This document shows, piece by piece, positions 35,867 through 44,104 of a DNA stretch of 64,000 nt. The number at the start of each line of letters is the position of its first letter. The stretch's first letter is position 1. A program made the translations under genes and the position numbers. Source of the DNA: Clostridiales bacterium. Lineage in GTDB: Bacteria; Bacillota; Clostridia; Christensenellales; Borkfalkiaceae. The stretch is taken from contig SVIW01000001.1 in assembly GCA_015069295.1 (NCBI GenBank), positions 287,503-351,502 on the forward strand, given 5' to 3'. The notes under the pieces were generated by a model. It saw nothing but the letters and a program-made list of their open reading frames with translations. It made no database searches and was not told where the DNA came from.

Positions 35867-35868
35867 AC

Positions 35869-35897
35869 GCCCCTGTCTTTTATTAGCAGGGGCTTTT
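35869..35897 (+). terminator. Second hairpin after epimerase gene
   Basis: GCCCCTG pairs with CAGGGGC across an 11-base loop, followed by TTTT. Possible back-up terminator. Confidence 0.45.
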
Positions 35898-35899
35898 CA

Positions 35900-36403
35900 T
35901 TACGTACACGGTAGCTCCCTTTCGTACATTCTATCCCCAACGATCGTCGGTACGGCTTTGTCTTTATGGATAACCAAATAACAATAACTGCCGCCCTTAT
36001 CCAAAGGGAAGCGCAGGCTGCCTGGGTTGATCAGCGTTACGCCGTGCAAAGTATCGATAGAGGCTCGGTGAGTATGTCCGTACAAAGCGATATCGCACCC
36101 GCGGCGTTTGGCTTCCAAAGCCAATTTTTCCAAATCGCTTTTGACCCCGTATTTATGCCCGTGGCAATAAAAAATCTTCAAATACTCTATTTCCAATTCC
36201 CCCTCGATAGGATAGGAAGAAAAGAAATCGCAATTACCGCCGCAAAGGTAGACTTTTTCAGGATATACCGACAAGACGTCGCGCATATCTCCGCTCCCGT
36301 CCCCCAAATGCAGGACGTAATCGTTTTCCGCAATCAGCGGCAACAGCTTTTCCACCGCTTTTGCGTTTCCGTGGGTATCGGAAAGAATAATCAGTTTTTT
36401 CAT
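35900..36403 (-). CDS. YfcE/MJ0936-type metallophosphoesterase
   Basis: A 167-residue calcineurin-like phosphodiesterase. The metal-binding motifs are all visible: SDTHGN, HLGDGSGD, GGNCDF, CHGHKYG and GHTHRA. Substrates in this family are small phosphodiesters or unknown. ATGA overlap with rdgB couples translation, as is common in Bacillota. Confidence 0.93.
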   Translation of the reverse strand: MKKLIILSDTHGNAKAVEKLLPLIAENDYVLHLGDGSGDMRDVLSVYPEKVYLCGGNCDFFSSYPIEGELEIEYLKIFYCHGHKYGVKSDLEKLALEAKRRGCDIALYGHTHRASIDTLHGVTLINPGSLRFPLDKGGSYCYLVIHKDKAVPTIVGDRMYERELPCT

Positions 36404-36990
36404 TCCTCACAAGCTCTCCACTTTTTCAGCATTTCCTGCAAGGCGCGGTAGCGGTGGGAAACGGCGTTCTTTTCCTCTGCCGTCGCCAAGCCAAACGACT
36501 TGCCCAAATCCTCGCTTTTGAAAATACAATCGTATCCAAAGCCGCCCTCGCCTTGTTCTTCTTCTAAAATTTCGCCGTAGGTACGCCCCTCGGCAAGCAG
36601 ATACTTCCCGTCGGGATAGACGAGCGCAATCGCGCTGTTAAAGTACGCGCGGCGGTTTTTTATCCCCGACAGTTCTTGCAACAATTTATCGCGGTTGGCT
36701 TTATCCGAGCCGTGGCTGCCGCTGTATCTTGCGCTAAAAATCCCCGGTGCACCGTCAAGGGCTTCCACACAAAGCCCGCTGTCGTCTGCAAGCGCGATAC
36801 AATCCAACGCTTTCGACGCCGCGCGCGCTTTTATCAATGCGTTTTCCGCAAAGGTTGTCCCCGTTTCCGCTACCTCTTCGTCAAATCCCATTTCCTTTTG
36901 CGATACCACCTCAAAGTCGGTGAAAATTTGAGAAATTTCGAGCAATTTATGCGCGTTGCCCGTCGCCACAACCAGTCTTCTTTTTTTCAT
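36400..36990 (-). CDS. rdgB: XTP/dITP diphosphatase (Ham1/RdgB)
   Basis: Removes non-canonical purine triphosphates (ITP, XTP) from the nucleotide pool. VVATGNAHKLLEI, ALADDSGLCVEALDGAPG, GFGYDCIF and SHRYRAL are family signatures. Length 196 is normal. Overlaps the phosphoesterase start by 4 bases. Confidence 0.95.
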   Translation of the reverse strand: MKKRRLVVATGNAHKLLEISQIFTDFEVVSQKEMGFDEEVAETGTTFAENALIKARAASKALDCIALADDSGLCVEALDGAPGIFSARYSGSHGSDKANRDKLLQELSGIKNRRAYFNSAIALVYPDGKYLLAEGRTYGEILEEEQGEGGFGYDCIFKSEDLGKSFGLATAEEKNAVSHRYRALQEMLKKWRACEE

Positions 36991-37020
36991 TGTATCCGTA
37001 CCTGCCCCTATCCTTTCTAC

Positions 37021-37845
37021 TTATTTTTCCAATTCTGCCTCAAAGCGGGAAATAAATTCTTGCCCGTTTAAATAGGCGTATTCTCCGTCCAAATCAAACC
37101 GCAAACGCTTTGCTACCAAGCATTGTCTTGCCGCTTTCAAAGCCTTATTCTTTGCCGTATCTCCGTATTTCATATCCCCGACGATGGGACAGCCGATGAA
37201 AGACAAATGGGCGCGGATTTGGTGCGTTTTCCCCGTATGCAAAACAATTTCCGCCTTGGTCATATCGGCAAATTTTTCTAAAACGGCGTATTCCGTCAAA
37301 ATTTTTTCCGCGCCGCTTACCGCTTTATTATAAATTTTCACTCTTGCCGACTGGGCATTCTTTTGCAAATACGCCGTCAGAACTTCTTTTTCTTTAGGAA
37401 ATTTGCCAAAACACAACGCGTGATAGCGTTTTTCCACACGTTTTTCCTTAAAGGCGGCAAGCAGCTTATCCGCCGCTTTTTGCGAAAGGGCAAACGCCAT
37501 TAGCCCGCGCGTATTGCGGTCTAATCGGTGGATAAAATAGCACTCCCTTTCCCGCAAAAGCGCAGCGAAAACAGCCTCGGAATTTACTCCGCTTTCCTTA
37601 TCCACGATCAAAATATTCTCGTCCTCGTACACGGAATAAAACGCAGCCTTTTTCGCTTGCTTTTCGTTAAGATAATAGGTAACGGTATCCCCTGCGTACA
37701 AGCGAACGTCGCCGTTTACCCGTTTGCCGTTGACCTTGATTTCCTTATCTTTTAAAAGCGTCGTCCAAAAAAAGGACGCCTGCGCGTAGTTGTTTTCCGT
37801 AAATTCTTTTAAGGATTGTTCTTTTTGAGAAATAAGCTGTAACAC
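37021..37845 (-). CDS. RluA-family pseudouridine synthase with S4 domain
   Basis: An RNA pseudouridine synthase. Residues 1-65 are S4-like (FFWTTLLKDKEIKVNGKRV). The catalytic Asp lies in HRLDRNTRGLMAFA near residue 115. HTGKTHQIRAHLSFIGCPIVGDMKYG follows. The track begins at TTG 37851; GTG at 37845 has AAAGGAG at 7 bases and is preferred. Which rRNA site it modifies cannot be told from sequence. A second paralog lies at 40535. Confidence 0.92.
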   Translation of the reverse strand: MLQLISQKEQSLKEFTENNYAQASFFWTTLLKDKEIKVNGKRVNGDVRLYAGDTVTYYLNEKQAKKAAFYSVYEDENILIVDKESGVNSEAVFAALLRERECYFIHRLDRNTRGLMAFALSQKAADKLLAAFKEKRVEKRYHALCFGKFPKEKEVLTAYLQKNAQSARVKIYNKAVSGAEKILTEYAVLEKFADMTKAEIVLHTGKTHQIRAHLSFIGCPIVGDMKYGDTAKNKALKAARQCLVAKRLRFDLDGEYAYLNGQEFISRFEAELEK

Positions 37846-37865
37846 GGGCAATCTCCTTTGTTTTT

Positions 37866-37894
37866 ATTATAGCCTAATTAGGAGAAAATTGCAA
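37866..37894 (-). promoter_or_regulatory. Promoter of RluA-family gene, rdgB and phosphoesterase
   Basis: On the minus strand TTGCAA, 17 bases, TATAAT, about 20 bases before the GTG start. Confidence 0.75.
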
Positions 37895-37922
37895 GCAAAA
37901 AGAGACGGCGCTTTACGCCGTC
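37894..37922 (-). terminator. Terminator of surface-protein gene
   Basis: On the minus strand GACGGCG pairs with CGCCGTC around TAAAG, then TCTTTTT. It directly abuts the next promoter. Confidence 0.78.
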
Positions 37923-37940
37923 CCTTCGCCTTTTAAGCTA

Positions 37941-40400
37941 TTATTTTTTGTTTTTCTTGTGTACACCTTTTACTCTTGCCGCACGATTGGTCAAAGCCGC
38001 TTTTTTGTCTACGTCTTCCAACGTTTCGTCCGAAGGTTTCACAAGCAAGAGAATGATGATGAGAATCAACATAACCGCCGCAATCGAGAAAAGAATAACG
38101 GAGGTAAGGTTGTTTTCCAACCACTTCGATTCGCCGGGGATAACGTCCACTTCCGAATCGACAACGATCAGCTTGTACGCCGCCGTACGGGAAGTCGTGG
38201 GAAGAAGAGAATCGTAATAGTCCGCAAACATCAGATATTCGCCTTCTTCCGCCGTTTTAAAGGAGGAATTACCGCTCTTCTGCCATTCGTACTTGTTGTA
38301 CTTTTCCCATTCTGCGTCTTCTTCCGTAATTCTGTCGTTGTACTTTTCAATGCGGGTGAAGCAAGCTTTAATAGCGTCTTTGTCTTCCGCTTTGTTGACA
38401 GATTTTGCAAGGAGCTCTGCATATACGTCGAGATAGAGTGCGAAATAATCGCCGTCGTAATCGGTGCTTACCAAGGGAAGCTTGGGAGCAATCGCTTCGC
38501 GGATATCCTTATAGGTTACGCCCGCTAATACGCTTTGCGTTAATTTCGAATATTTAGAAGTATCTACTTTGAACAGCGCATAGTCCGTCTTTTGATTCGA
38601 ACCGCCGACGATGGTGATGCCCGACAACGAATATTCCTCGTCCACAACCTTCGTAACCGTTCTGTCCGAAGCGCTGCTGGATTCTTCATTCTTCACTTTC
38701 ATACCCTGGTTATCAATGGTATAAGTGAAATAAGGAATTTCTTCGATGTCCCAAATATTCGAGGTCGTTACTTCGACTTTTTTGCCGTCCTTATCGTAAT
38801 ACCACATTCCGTTGCCCGCTTTGTCGGTTGCAAGGATTTTAAATTCGTACGTACCTACGGAGGACGCCGAAATCTTCAAACCGTTGTAGGAAAGGGAGCT
38901 TGCCGTTTGGGTATTGCTTGCATTTTTATAGCTGATGGTAAATTTCAAGCTACGATAGCCGTTGTTGTCGCCAATCAACCATTCCATAGAAGGAAGGTAG
39001 ATATACGCGTTGCTACCAGCGTTCACTTCGCTTGCCGCTTTTGCAAGCAACTCGTTGTACGCTTCCACCTGCGCGTTGAGCGACGTTTCGTCGACTTGGT
39101 TCTCACCGAGCTTGTTGTTAGCGTCCGTTTCTACCGCCGTGATATAATTGTACGTAGGGCCGTCTTCGTTGCGGTCCAATACGATATAATCGGTCTTCGT
39201 CGCTCCGTCTTTTTCCGTCTTGGTTACGACGACCTCTCGCTCTGCGGTGTTGTTTTCCAACGCATACCACGACAAATCGTAAACCTTCTTCGCGTAAGCG
39301 TTGCCGGAATCCGCCGTTTGGTTATACGCGTTGTCGCCAAGCGTAATTTTCAAGGAAACGTATTCTCTGCCCTCTGCCTGATAAACGGAAGTCGTCTTAC
39401 CGTCTACTTCGTAAGCAGTATCCATAAAGTAGGTGGACGTCGTAAACGCCTTCATACTGCTTGCCGCAGGATAGTCTTTCGTGGGGTTGTATTGATGGAA
39501 TCTCTTGGTTTCCGAAATACTTGCGTTCTGCAATACGTCGATCTTTTCATAATCGAGGGAGAATGCCGTACCAAGCAAGAACCCGTTGATATCGTCGTTG
39601 ACAACCAATACGGGGCACGCCGTGTCCGCAACCTTGGCTACGTTGTCCGTAACGGTTACGTTGTCAAAGCGTTGCTTGTTGATTTCGTCAAGATACAAAA
39701 CGGTTGCGCTATCCCCCGTCTTCGCCGTAATTTCCAAAGGATACATAGCGGGGTCGCCGTCCGTCGTGCTGCTGTCGTATTCGCCAAAGTTCGCGCCGAC
39801 GTGGGTAAATTTGCCGATTTTATCGCCGTTAAGCAAAACGCTGAACTGGTCGAATTCTTCGCTGCCGTCTTCCGTCAAGGCAAGGACGATATCCGAGCCT
39901 GCCGCAATCGCCGTCGAATGGAAAACTGCGTCTTCTTCGTTTTCGCCGTCTGCAATAACCGCAACGGAAACCGCGCCGCCGTCGTTTTTAAAGGTAACGA
40001 CGTTTCTTGCTTTTTCCGTTTCGGTTGCGATGGAAGACTCGCTTTCGATTGCAAAGCTTACGGACGTGAAATTGAGGTCCTTAAACGAGAATTTCAACGT
40101 GAGATATTCCGCGTCTTCTTTGCCCTCGAACCATTTAAACGCAAGGTCGCGCTTGATGCGTACGTAATCGTTCGTTTTTAAGGAAAAGCTCGTCGTTTGT
40201 TTCGCGTCGCCCTCGTTTTGCTTTGCCGAACCGATAACCTCGGTTGCGTTATTTGCCGCGAAAACGTCCGTCAACGCATAGTTTACCTCTGCCGCCGACG
40301 TCGTTACGGGGTCGTTCAACATCGCCGCGCCCCAGATTGCGCTGCCGCATACCGCGCCTGCAAGCATAAGTGTCAATAAGTTTTTCTTGCTTTTTTTCAT
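37941..40400 (-). CDS. Large secreted, C-terminally membrane-anchored surface protein
   Basis: An 819-residue protein of unknown function. It has a Sec signal peptide (KKNLLTLMLAGAVCGSAIWGAAML, cleavage likely after TTSAA), a long acidic beta-rich outer region and a C-terminal membrane helix (VILFSIAAVMLILIIILLLV) followed by about 35 basic cytoplasmic residues. There is no LPXTG motif. An Ig-like segment (GTYEFKILATDKAGN) occurs near residue 520. The track start at 40493 lies before the promoter, so the ATG at 40400 with GAGG is used. The gene is a single unit with promoter, leader hairpin and terminator. Codon use looks like that of its neighbours. Confidence 0.75.
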   Translation of the reverse strand: MKKSKKNLLTLMLAGAVCGSAIWGAAMLNDPVTTSAAEVNYALTDVFAANNATEVIGSAKQNEGDAKQTTSFSLKTNDYVRIKRDLAFKWFEGKEDAEYLTLKFSFKDLNFTSVSFAIESESSIATETEKARNVVTFKNDGGAVSVAVIADGENEEDAVFHSTAIAAGSDIVLALTEDGSEEFDQFSVLLNGDKIGKFTHVGANFGEYDSSTTDGDPAMYPLEITAKTGDSATVLYLDEINKQRFDNVTVTDNVAKVADTACPVLVVNDDINGFLLGTAFSLDYEKIDVLQNASISETKRFHQYNPTKDYPAASSMKAFTTSTYFMDTAYEVDGKTTSVYQAEGREYVSLKITLGDNAYNQTADSGNAYAKKVYDLSWYALENNTAEREVVVTKTEKDGATKTDYIVLDRNEDGPTYNYITAVETDANNKLGENQVDETSLNAQVEAYNELLAKAASEVNAGSNAYIYLPSMEWLIGDNNGYRSLKFTISYKNASNTQTASSLSYNGLKISASSVGTYEFKILATDKAGNGMWYYDKDGKKVEVTTSNIWDIEEIPYFTYTIDNQGMKVKNEESSSASDRTVTKVVDEEYSLSGITIVGGSNQKTDYALFKVDTSKYSKLTQSVLAGVTYKDIREAIAPKLPLVSTDYDGDYFALYLDVYAELLAKSVNKAEDKDAIKACFTRIEKYNDRITEEDAEWEKYNKYEWQKSGNSSFKTAEEGEYLMFADYYDSLLPTTSRTAAYKLIVVDSEVDVIPGESKWLENNLTSVILFSIAAVMLILIIILLLVKPSDETLEDVDKKAALTNRAARVKGVHKKNKK

Positions 40401-40415
40401 GAAAAATTGCCTCGT

Positions 40416-40432
40416 AAAGTTATGATAACTTT
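40416..40432 (-). promoter_or_regulatory. Leader hairpin just upstream of surface-protein RBS
   Basis: AAAGTTATGATAACTTT forms a perfect 7-bp stem with a 3-base loop in the predicted 5' leader, immediately before ACGAGG. It could influence translation or mRNA stability. Confidence 0.5.
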
Positions 40433-40458
40433 GTCTTTTTACAATATCGTACTTGTCT

Positions 40459-40487
40459 ATTTTACACCCTATTGCAATTTTTGTCAA
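40459..40487 (-). promoter_or_regulatory. Promoter of surface-protein gene
   Basis: On the minus strand TTGACA, 17 bases, TAAAAT, giving a leader of about 50 bases. Confidence 0.75.
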
Positions 40488-40534
40488 TCGCATTTCAAGG
40501 GATTTTTGCCTATTTTGCGTTTTTTATCAAATTT

Positions 40535-41254
40535 TCACTTGATTTCTACCGCTTTCGACAGTTCAAACGCTTTCCAAGGCGTTTCCGCTTCGGGCGGATA
40601 GGCGATAAATTTTAAGCGTTCTTTGGTAATGGGGTGCAGGAAAGAAAGCGAATACGCCCAAAGCGCCAACTTGCCTTTTTGCGCCAACGCCCCGCCGTAA
40701 CGCATATCCCCGTAGATGGGATGGGAAATCCCCGCCGTCTGCACGCGGATTTGATGCGTTCTGCCCGTGTACAAACGCACCTCGACGAGGGAATATTTGC
40801 CTTTGCTTTCTATTACCTTATAATCCAGCTCGGCATACTTTGCGCCCTCTTCGGAAGGAGTACAGATATACACCATATTGTTGACGGTGTTCTTACGCAA
40901 ATAATTGCAAAGCTTGCCCCGCTGCGTATCGGGCGTACCGCAGAGCACGGCGAGATATTTTTTCTCGAAATCCCCCGATTGCAAGCCTTCGGTCAATCTT
41001 GCCGCCGCCTTACTCGTTTTTGCGTATACCATTACCCCGCCCGTAGGACGGTCCAAACGGTGAACGAGCCCCACGTAGACGTTGCCGGGCTTGTTATATT
41101 TTTCTTTGATGTATTTTTTTACTTGGTCGAAAAGGTTGTCGTCCTTGCTTTCGTCCGGGCAACAAGCCGTCATTTGCGGCTTTAATACGACGATGATATG
41201 GTTATCCTCGTACAAAATTTCCAGTTCCGTTTTCGTTTCGTTAAGTTCCGTCAT
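40535..41254 (-). CDS. RluA-family pseudouridine synthase lacking S4 domain
   Basis: A 239-residue enzyme with the catalytic HRLDRPTGGVMVYAKT block near residue 65 and TGRTHQIRVQTAGISHPIYGDMRYGG. It lacks the S4 RNA-binding domain of the paralog at 37021. It probably modifies rRNA or tRNA; target unknown. The ATG at 41254 follows GGGAGG and overlaps the end of the methyltransferase gene by 14 bases. Confidence 0.92.
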   Translation of the reverse strand: MTELNETKTELEILYEDNHIIVVLKPQMTACCPDESKDDNLFDQVKKYIKEKYNKPGNVYVGLVHRLDRPTGGVMVYAKTSKAAARLTEGLQSGDFEKKYLAVLCGTPDTQRGKLCNYLRKNTVNNMVYICTPSEEGAKYAELDYKVIESKGKYSLVEVRLYTGRTHQIRVQTAGISHPIYGDMRYGGALAQKGKLALWAYSLSFLHPITKERLKFIAYPPEAETPWKAFELSKAVEIK

Positions 41255-42110
41255 GGACAAACATACCTCCCGCTCCGCAAGGCAGGGAAATCCCCTCCTC
41301 CGTCTTAATACCCACCTCGTACGCCTCGACTTTGCCGTTAAAGCCGCGCAAGGTAAGCTGTAAAATATTTTTCAGTACCATCGGCTGCAACCCCGTCGTA
41401 TAGCTGTTGATCAGCACGAACAAGGGATTGTCGCTAAGCACCTTAGTACAAAGTTCGACAAACTTGTACAAATCGTTTTCAATCTTCCACATTTCGCCGT
41501 TCGGGCCTCTACCGTACGAGGGCGGGTCCATAATAATGGCGTCGTATTTGTTCCCTCTGCGGATTTCCCGTTGCACGAATTTTAAACAGTCGTCCACGAT
41601 ATAGCGGATCCCCGTTTCAATGCCCGAAAGTCGCGCGTTTTCTCCCGCGCGTTCAACCATACCTTTCGCTGCGTCCACGTGCGTTACTTGCGCGCCCGCT
41701 TTTGCGCACGCAACCGTCGCACCGCCCGTATAGGCAAACAAATTTAACACTTTTATCGGTCTGCCCGCGCCCTTGATAAGCTCGGTCATTTTTTCCCAGT
41801 TGACTGCCTGCTCGGGGAAAAGCCCCGTGTGCTTAAAGCCCATTGGCTTGATTTTAAATTGTATATCCAATTTGTCGTAGGAAATATTCCATTCCTCGGG
41901 GATAGGTTTTAAAATCTTCCAACCGCCGCCGCCCTTTTCGCTGCGCTTGTAATAAGCGTTCAGCTTCGGGTACGCAAATAAATCGGTTTGCGCCGACCAA
42001 ATCACCTGCGGATCGGGCCGAAGCAAATACACGTCTTTCCAACGTTCCAGCTTGTACCCATCCCCCGTCGCTATTATCGAATAATCCTTCCAATTCGCCG
42101 AAATTTTCAT
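41241..42110 (-). CDS. Class I SAM-dependent rRNA methyltransferase (RlmI/RlmK-like)
   Basis: A 289-residue methyltransferase. The SAM-binding loop NLFAYTGGATVACAKAGAQVTHVDAAKG and catalytic-region motif IIMDPPSYGRG are clear. It resembles the C-terminal catalytic part of RlmI-type 23S rRNA cytosine methyltransferases without the PUA domain. Its overlap with a pseudouridine synthase supports an RNA-modification role. It has its own promoter. Confidence 0.85.
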   Translation of the reverse strand: MKISANWKDYSIIATGDGYKLERWKDVYLLRPDPQVIWSAQTDLFAYPKLNAYYKRSEKGGGGWKILKPIPEEWNISYDKLDIQFKIKPMGFKHTGLFPEQAVNWEKMTELIKGAGRPIKVLNLFAYTGGATVACAKAGAQVTHVDAAKGMVERAGENARLSGIETGIRYIVDDCLKFVQREIRRGNKYDAIIMDPPSYGRGPNGEMWKIENDLYKFVELCTKVLSDNPLFVLINSYTTGLQPMVLKNILQLTLRGFNGKVEAYEVGIKTEEGISLPCGAGGMFVHDGT

Positions 42111-42173
42111 ATACCTTCCTATCCGTGCGCACTTTTACAAAACTTGGGCGCAATAAGACAATTATACTTTTTT

Positions 42174-42202
42174 ATTATAGCGCAAAAAAAAAGGATTGTA
42201 AA
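42174..42202 (-). promoter_or_regulatory. Promoter of the methyltransferase-pseudouridine synthase operon
   Basis: On the minus strand TTTACA, 17 bases, TATAAT, about 64 bases upstream of the ATG. Confidence 0.72.
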
Positions 42203-42237
42203 GTATTTTAAAGGAGTATTTTTGCTTGTAAAAAACA

Positions 42238-42276
42238 AAAAAAGAAAGCCGACGTAGTAGTCGCCGCTTTCTTTTC
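42238..42276 (-). terminator. Imperfect terminator after BFD-type ferredoxin gene
   Basis: GAAAGC and GCTTTC arms with partial inner pairing, followed on the minus strand by a T-run. Confidence 0.55.
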
Positions 42277-42297
42277 GTTGCATAGCTTTTATCGATG

Positions 42298-42489
42298 TTA
42301 GCCCATCAGTTCGGAAATAGTATCCAAAACCTTGCTGTGGCAGCCGCCGCAACCGGTCGAACAGTGGGTAATCATTTGCACCTTTTCAAACTGCTTTTCC
42401 ACGTCGGAAAATTGCTGTCCCTCGTGCAAAGCCTTTTCAATGTCCGCCACCGATACCTGCATACAATTACAAATAATTACGTTTTCCAT
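42298..42489 (-). CDS. BFD-like [2Fe-2S]-binding protein
   Basis: A 63-residue protein consisting only of a bacterioferritin-associated-ferredoxin-type domain. Four cysteines, CNC near the start (IICNCMQVS) and CGGC later (HCSTGCGGCHSKVL), would hold a [2Fe-2S] cluster. Such domains take part in iron release or Fe-S transfer. ATG follows GAGGAG. A TATAAT lies about 30 bases upstream with a poor -35. Confidence 0.88.
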   Translation of the reverse strand: MENVIICNCMQVSVADIEKALHEGQQFSDVEKQFEKVQMITHCSTGCGGCHSKVLDTISELMG

Positions 42490-42579
42490 AATTTTCTCCT
42501 CGTTTTTTCATTTTTAGTATTATAGCACACTTTTTTCAAAATTGCCATACTTTCACGGAAAATTTTTGAAAAATTTTTT

Positions 42580-43224
42580 TCACCAAGTAATCGCAGGCAG
42601 CGGCGCAAAATCGTCAACGTAAAAATCGGCGATTTCCCGAATCTCTTTTTCATAGCCCTTTGAACTTTCGTCGAACACCCCGCAAACCTTCATTCCCGCG
42701 CTTTTCGCCGTTTTTAAGGCGTTATAGTTATCGTCCAAAAACAAAATTTCGGAAGCGGGCATACCCAACGCCTTTGCCGCCCGCCTATAAATTTGCGGGT
42801 CGGATTTTGTGGTGGCAAAATCCTCGCACGACCATACGTTAGAAAACAAATCGTAAATCCCTATCCGCTTTAAACAGGGATCCAAGGTCAAATGCGGACT
42901 TGCCGTCAAGACGTTTAAGCTATCCCCTCTCGCCTTTAAAAACCGCAACGTTTCCACGACGTTTTTCTTGGCGGGAATACGGTATAAATACTCGTTCAAC
43001 GCGTACCTGCCCATACTTTCCACCAATTCCGTCTCGCTTTCTTTTAAGGAAAACCGCTCGATATAATATTTCGCGGTACCTTTATAGCCTAAGGGAGTTA
43101 TCGTCTTAACCAATTCGTCGTCGTGTGCGATACCGCGGTCGGATAAAATTTTCAGCATCACGGAAACGTAGGTCGGCATCGAATCGACCAATGTCCCGTC
43201 AAAATCGAATAAATACGTCCTCAT
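42580..43224 (-). CDS. HAD-superfamily hydrolase (phosphoglycolate phosphatase-like)
   Basis: A 214-residue HAD phosphatase. Motif I is DFDGTLVDS, motif II the Thr in VLTASPH, motif III the Lys in TTKSDPQIYRRAAKALG and motif IV LFLDDNYNALKTA. The four-helix cap after motif I marks subfamily IA. The substrate may be a small sugar phosphate. Monocistronic with its own promoter. Confidence 0.92.
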   Translation of the reverse strand: MRTYLFDFDGTLVDSMPTYVSVMLKILSDRGIAHDDELVKTITPLGYKGTAKYYIERFSLKESETELVESMGRYALNEYLYRIPAKKNVVETLRFLKARGDSLNVLTASPHLTLDPCLKRIGIYDLFSNVWSCEDFATTKSDPQIYRRAAKALGMPASEILFLDDNYNALKTAKSAGMKVCGVFDESSKGYEKEIREIADFYVDDFAPLPAITW

Positions 43225-43242
43225 TCTTTTCTCCTTTACGCT

Positions 43243-43271
43243 ATTATAACAAATCCTGATAAAAAACGCAA
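43243..43271 (-). promoter_or_regulatory. Promoter of HAD hydrolase gene
   Basis: On the minus strand TTGCGT, 17 bases, TATAAT, about 19 bases before the ATG, which has AAAGGAG. Confidence 0.75.
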
Positions 43272-43278
43272 GGCTTTT

Positions 43279-43320
43279 ATAAAAACTAAGCCGCCGCCCC
43301 TCAAGACGACCGCTTAGTTT
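43279..43320 (-). terminator. Terminator overlapping the end of the annealing-protein gene
   Basis: On the minus strand AAACTAAGC pairs with GCTTAGTTT, followed by TTATAAAA. The upstream arm lies inside the last codons of the CDS at 43301. Confidence 0.65.
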
Positions 43321-43885
43321 GTTTTCCCTTTTCCCGTTTTTCCTTTTGCTGTTTTAACACGTCCCGTACCGCGTCGCACTCTTCCGCACCCCAATCGTTA
43401 AAGGACAAATTTAACTGCCTTTCATACCACTCGATCGTCTTTTCTAAATCCTGCACCCCCCAAACCCTACGAAGCTCGTCCTTTGTAATCGGTTCGAACT
43501 CCTTCGTCGGTTCGGGAATATCCTCGCCCGCATAGATATACAAGCCCAACCCGAACATCGCAAGATTTTTCGTAAGACAACGCATAATCGTCTTATTGAT
43601 TTCCGTCATCTTCGGCTGTAAAAGAGTATTGTTTCTAACGTCCATAACGGGCAGCCACATTTCGTACGTCCTATCCCCCGCCGTTACCTGCGTTTGTACC
43701 ATATACCCCATTTGATCGTTGCCCGAACAAAACTTCCCGTCAAACTCGTTGACCTTGTAAGTAGCGTCGGGATAGATTTTTTTAAACTCCGCCCAAGCAA
43801 ACGCCCACGAAAGATAGGTCAATTTCCCTTTTTTCTCCGTTTTGTCGTTTACGTTGATTGCATACACCTCTTCAAACTTGTCCAC
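43301..43885 (-). CDS. Rad52/Sak-like single-strand annealing protein (DUF1071-type)
   Basis: A 194-residue protein of a family known mostly from phages, where it anneals single-stranded DNA. Typical blocks: LTYLSWAFAWAEFKKIYPDATY, YEMWLPVMDVRNN and INKTIMRCLTKNLAMFGLGLYIYAGED. The track start is a TTG at 43912. GTG at 43885 (VDKFEEVYAINV) has AAAGGAG at 10 bases and matches the family's usual beginning. It stands alone: no exonuclease, SSB, integrase or other phage gene is adjacent, so it is either a remnant or a host-adopted gene. Confidence 0.85.
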   Translation of the reverse strand: MDKFEEVYAINVNDKTEKKGKLTYLSWAFAWAEFKKIYPDATYKVNEFDGKFCSGNDQMGYMVQTQVTAGDRTYEMWLPVMDVRNNTLLQPKMTEINKTIMRCLTKNLAMFGLGLYIYAGEDIPEPTKEFEPITKDELRRVWGVQDLEKTIEWYERQLNLSFNDWGAEECDAVRDVLKQQKEKREKGKQTKRSS

Positions 43886-43930
43886 TTTCCCGTTTCTCCT
43901 TTTTCGCGACAAAATCAGTATGCGTACTTT

Positions 43931-43951
43931 TACCCTATTTATACGTAAACA
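43931..43951 (-). promoter_or_regulatory. 21-bp motif shared with the region upstream of 46222
   Basis: The minus strand reads TGTTTACGTATAAATAGGGTA. It matches 18 of 21 positions in the copy at 46251-46271. It contains a TATAAA-like -10 but no sigma-A -35, so it may be an operator or an alternative-sigma promoter. Confidence 0.5.
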
Positions 43952-44028
43952 CCTCTAAACCACATCCTACTCCCCCCCTTCCTTATAAAAAAATATGTAA
44001 AATAAAGCAAAAAATTGTCCTTTTCTGG

Positions 44029-44057
44029 TTGACCTTCTGTGAAAAAAGGTCTATAAT
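44029..44057 (+). promoter_or_regulatory. Promoter of MFS transporter gene
   Basis: TTGACC, 17 bases, TATAAT. Predicted start near 44064. Confidence 0.78.
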
Positions 44058-44081
44058 GTGTGTTGGTGCGTGTAACACACA
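44057..44081 (+). promoter_or_regulatory. Inverted repeat at the MFS transcription start
   Basis: TGTGTGTT and AACACACA are separated by 9 bases and begin at the last base of the -10. Suited either to a repressor operator or a leader hairpin. Confidence 0.55.
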
Positions 44082-44104
44082 TCATTTTTAAGAAGGTGTA
44101 TAGT

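Noticed and set aside
38592-40181. Plus-strand ORF of 529 aa
   Set aside because: Antisense shadow of the surface-protein gene, which has promoter, signal peptide and terminator on the minus strand.
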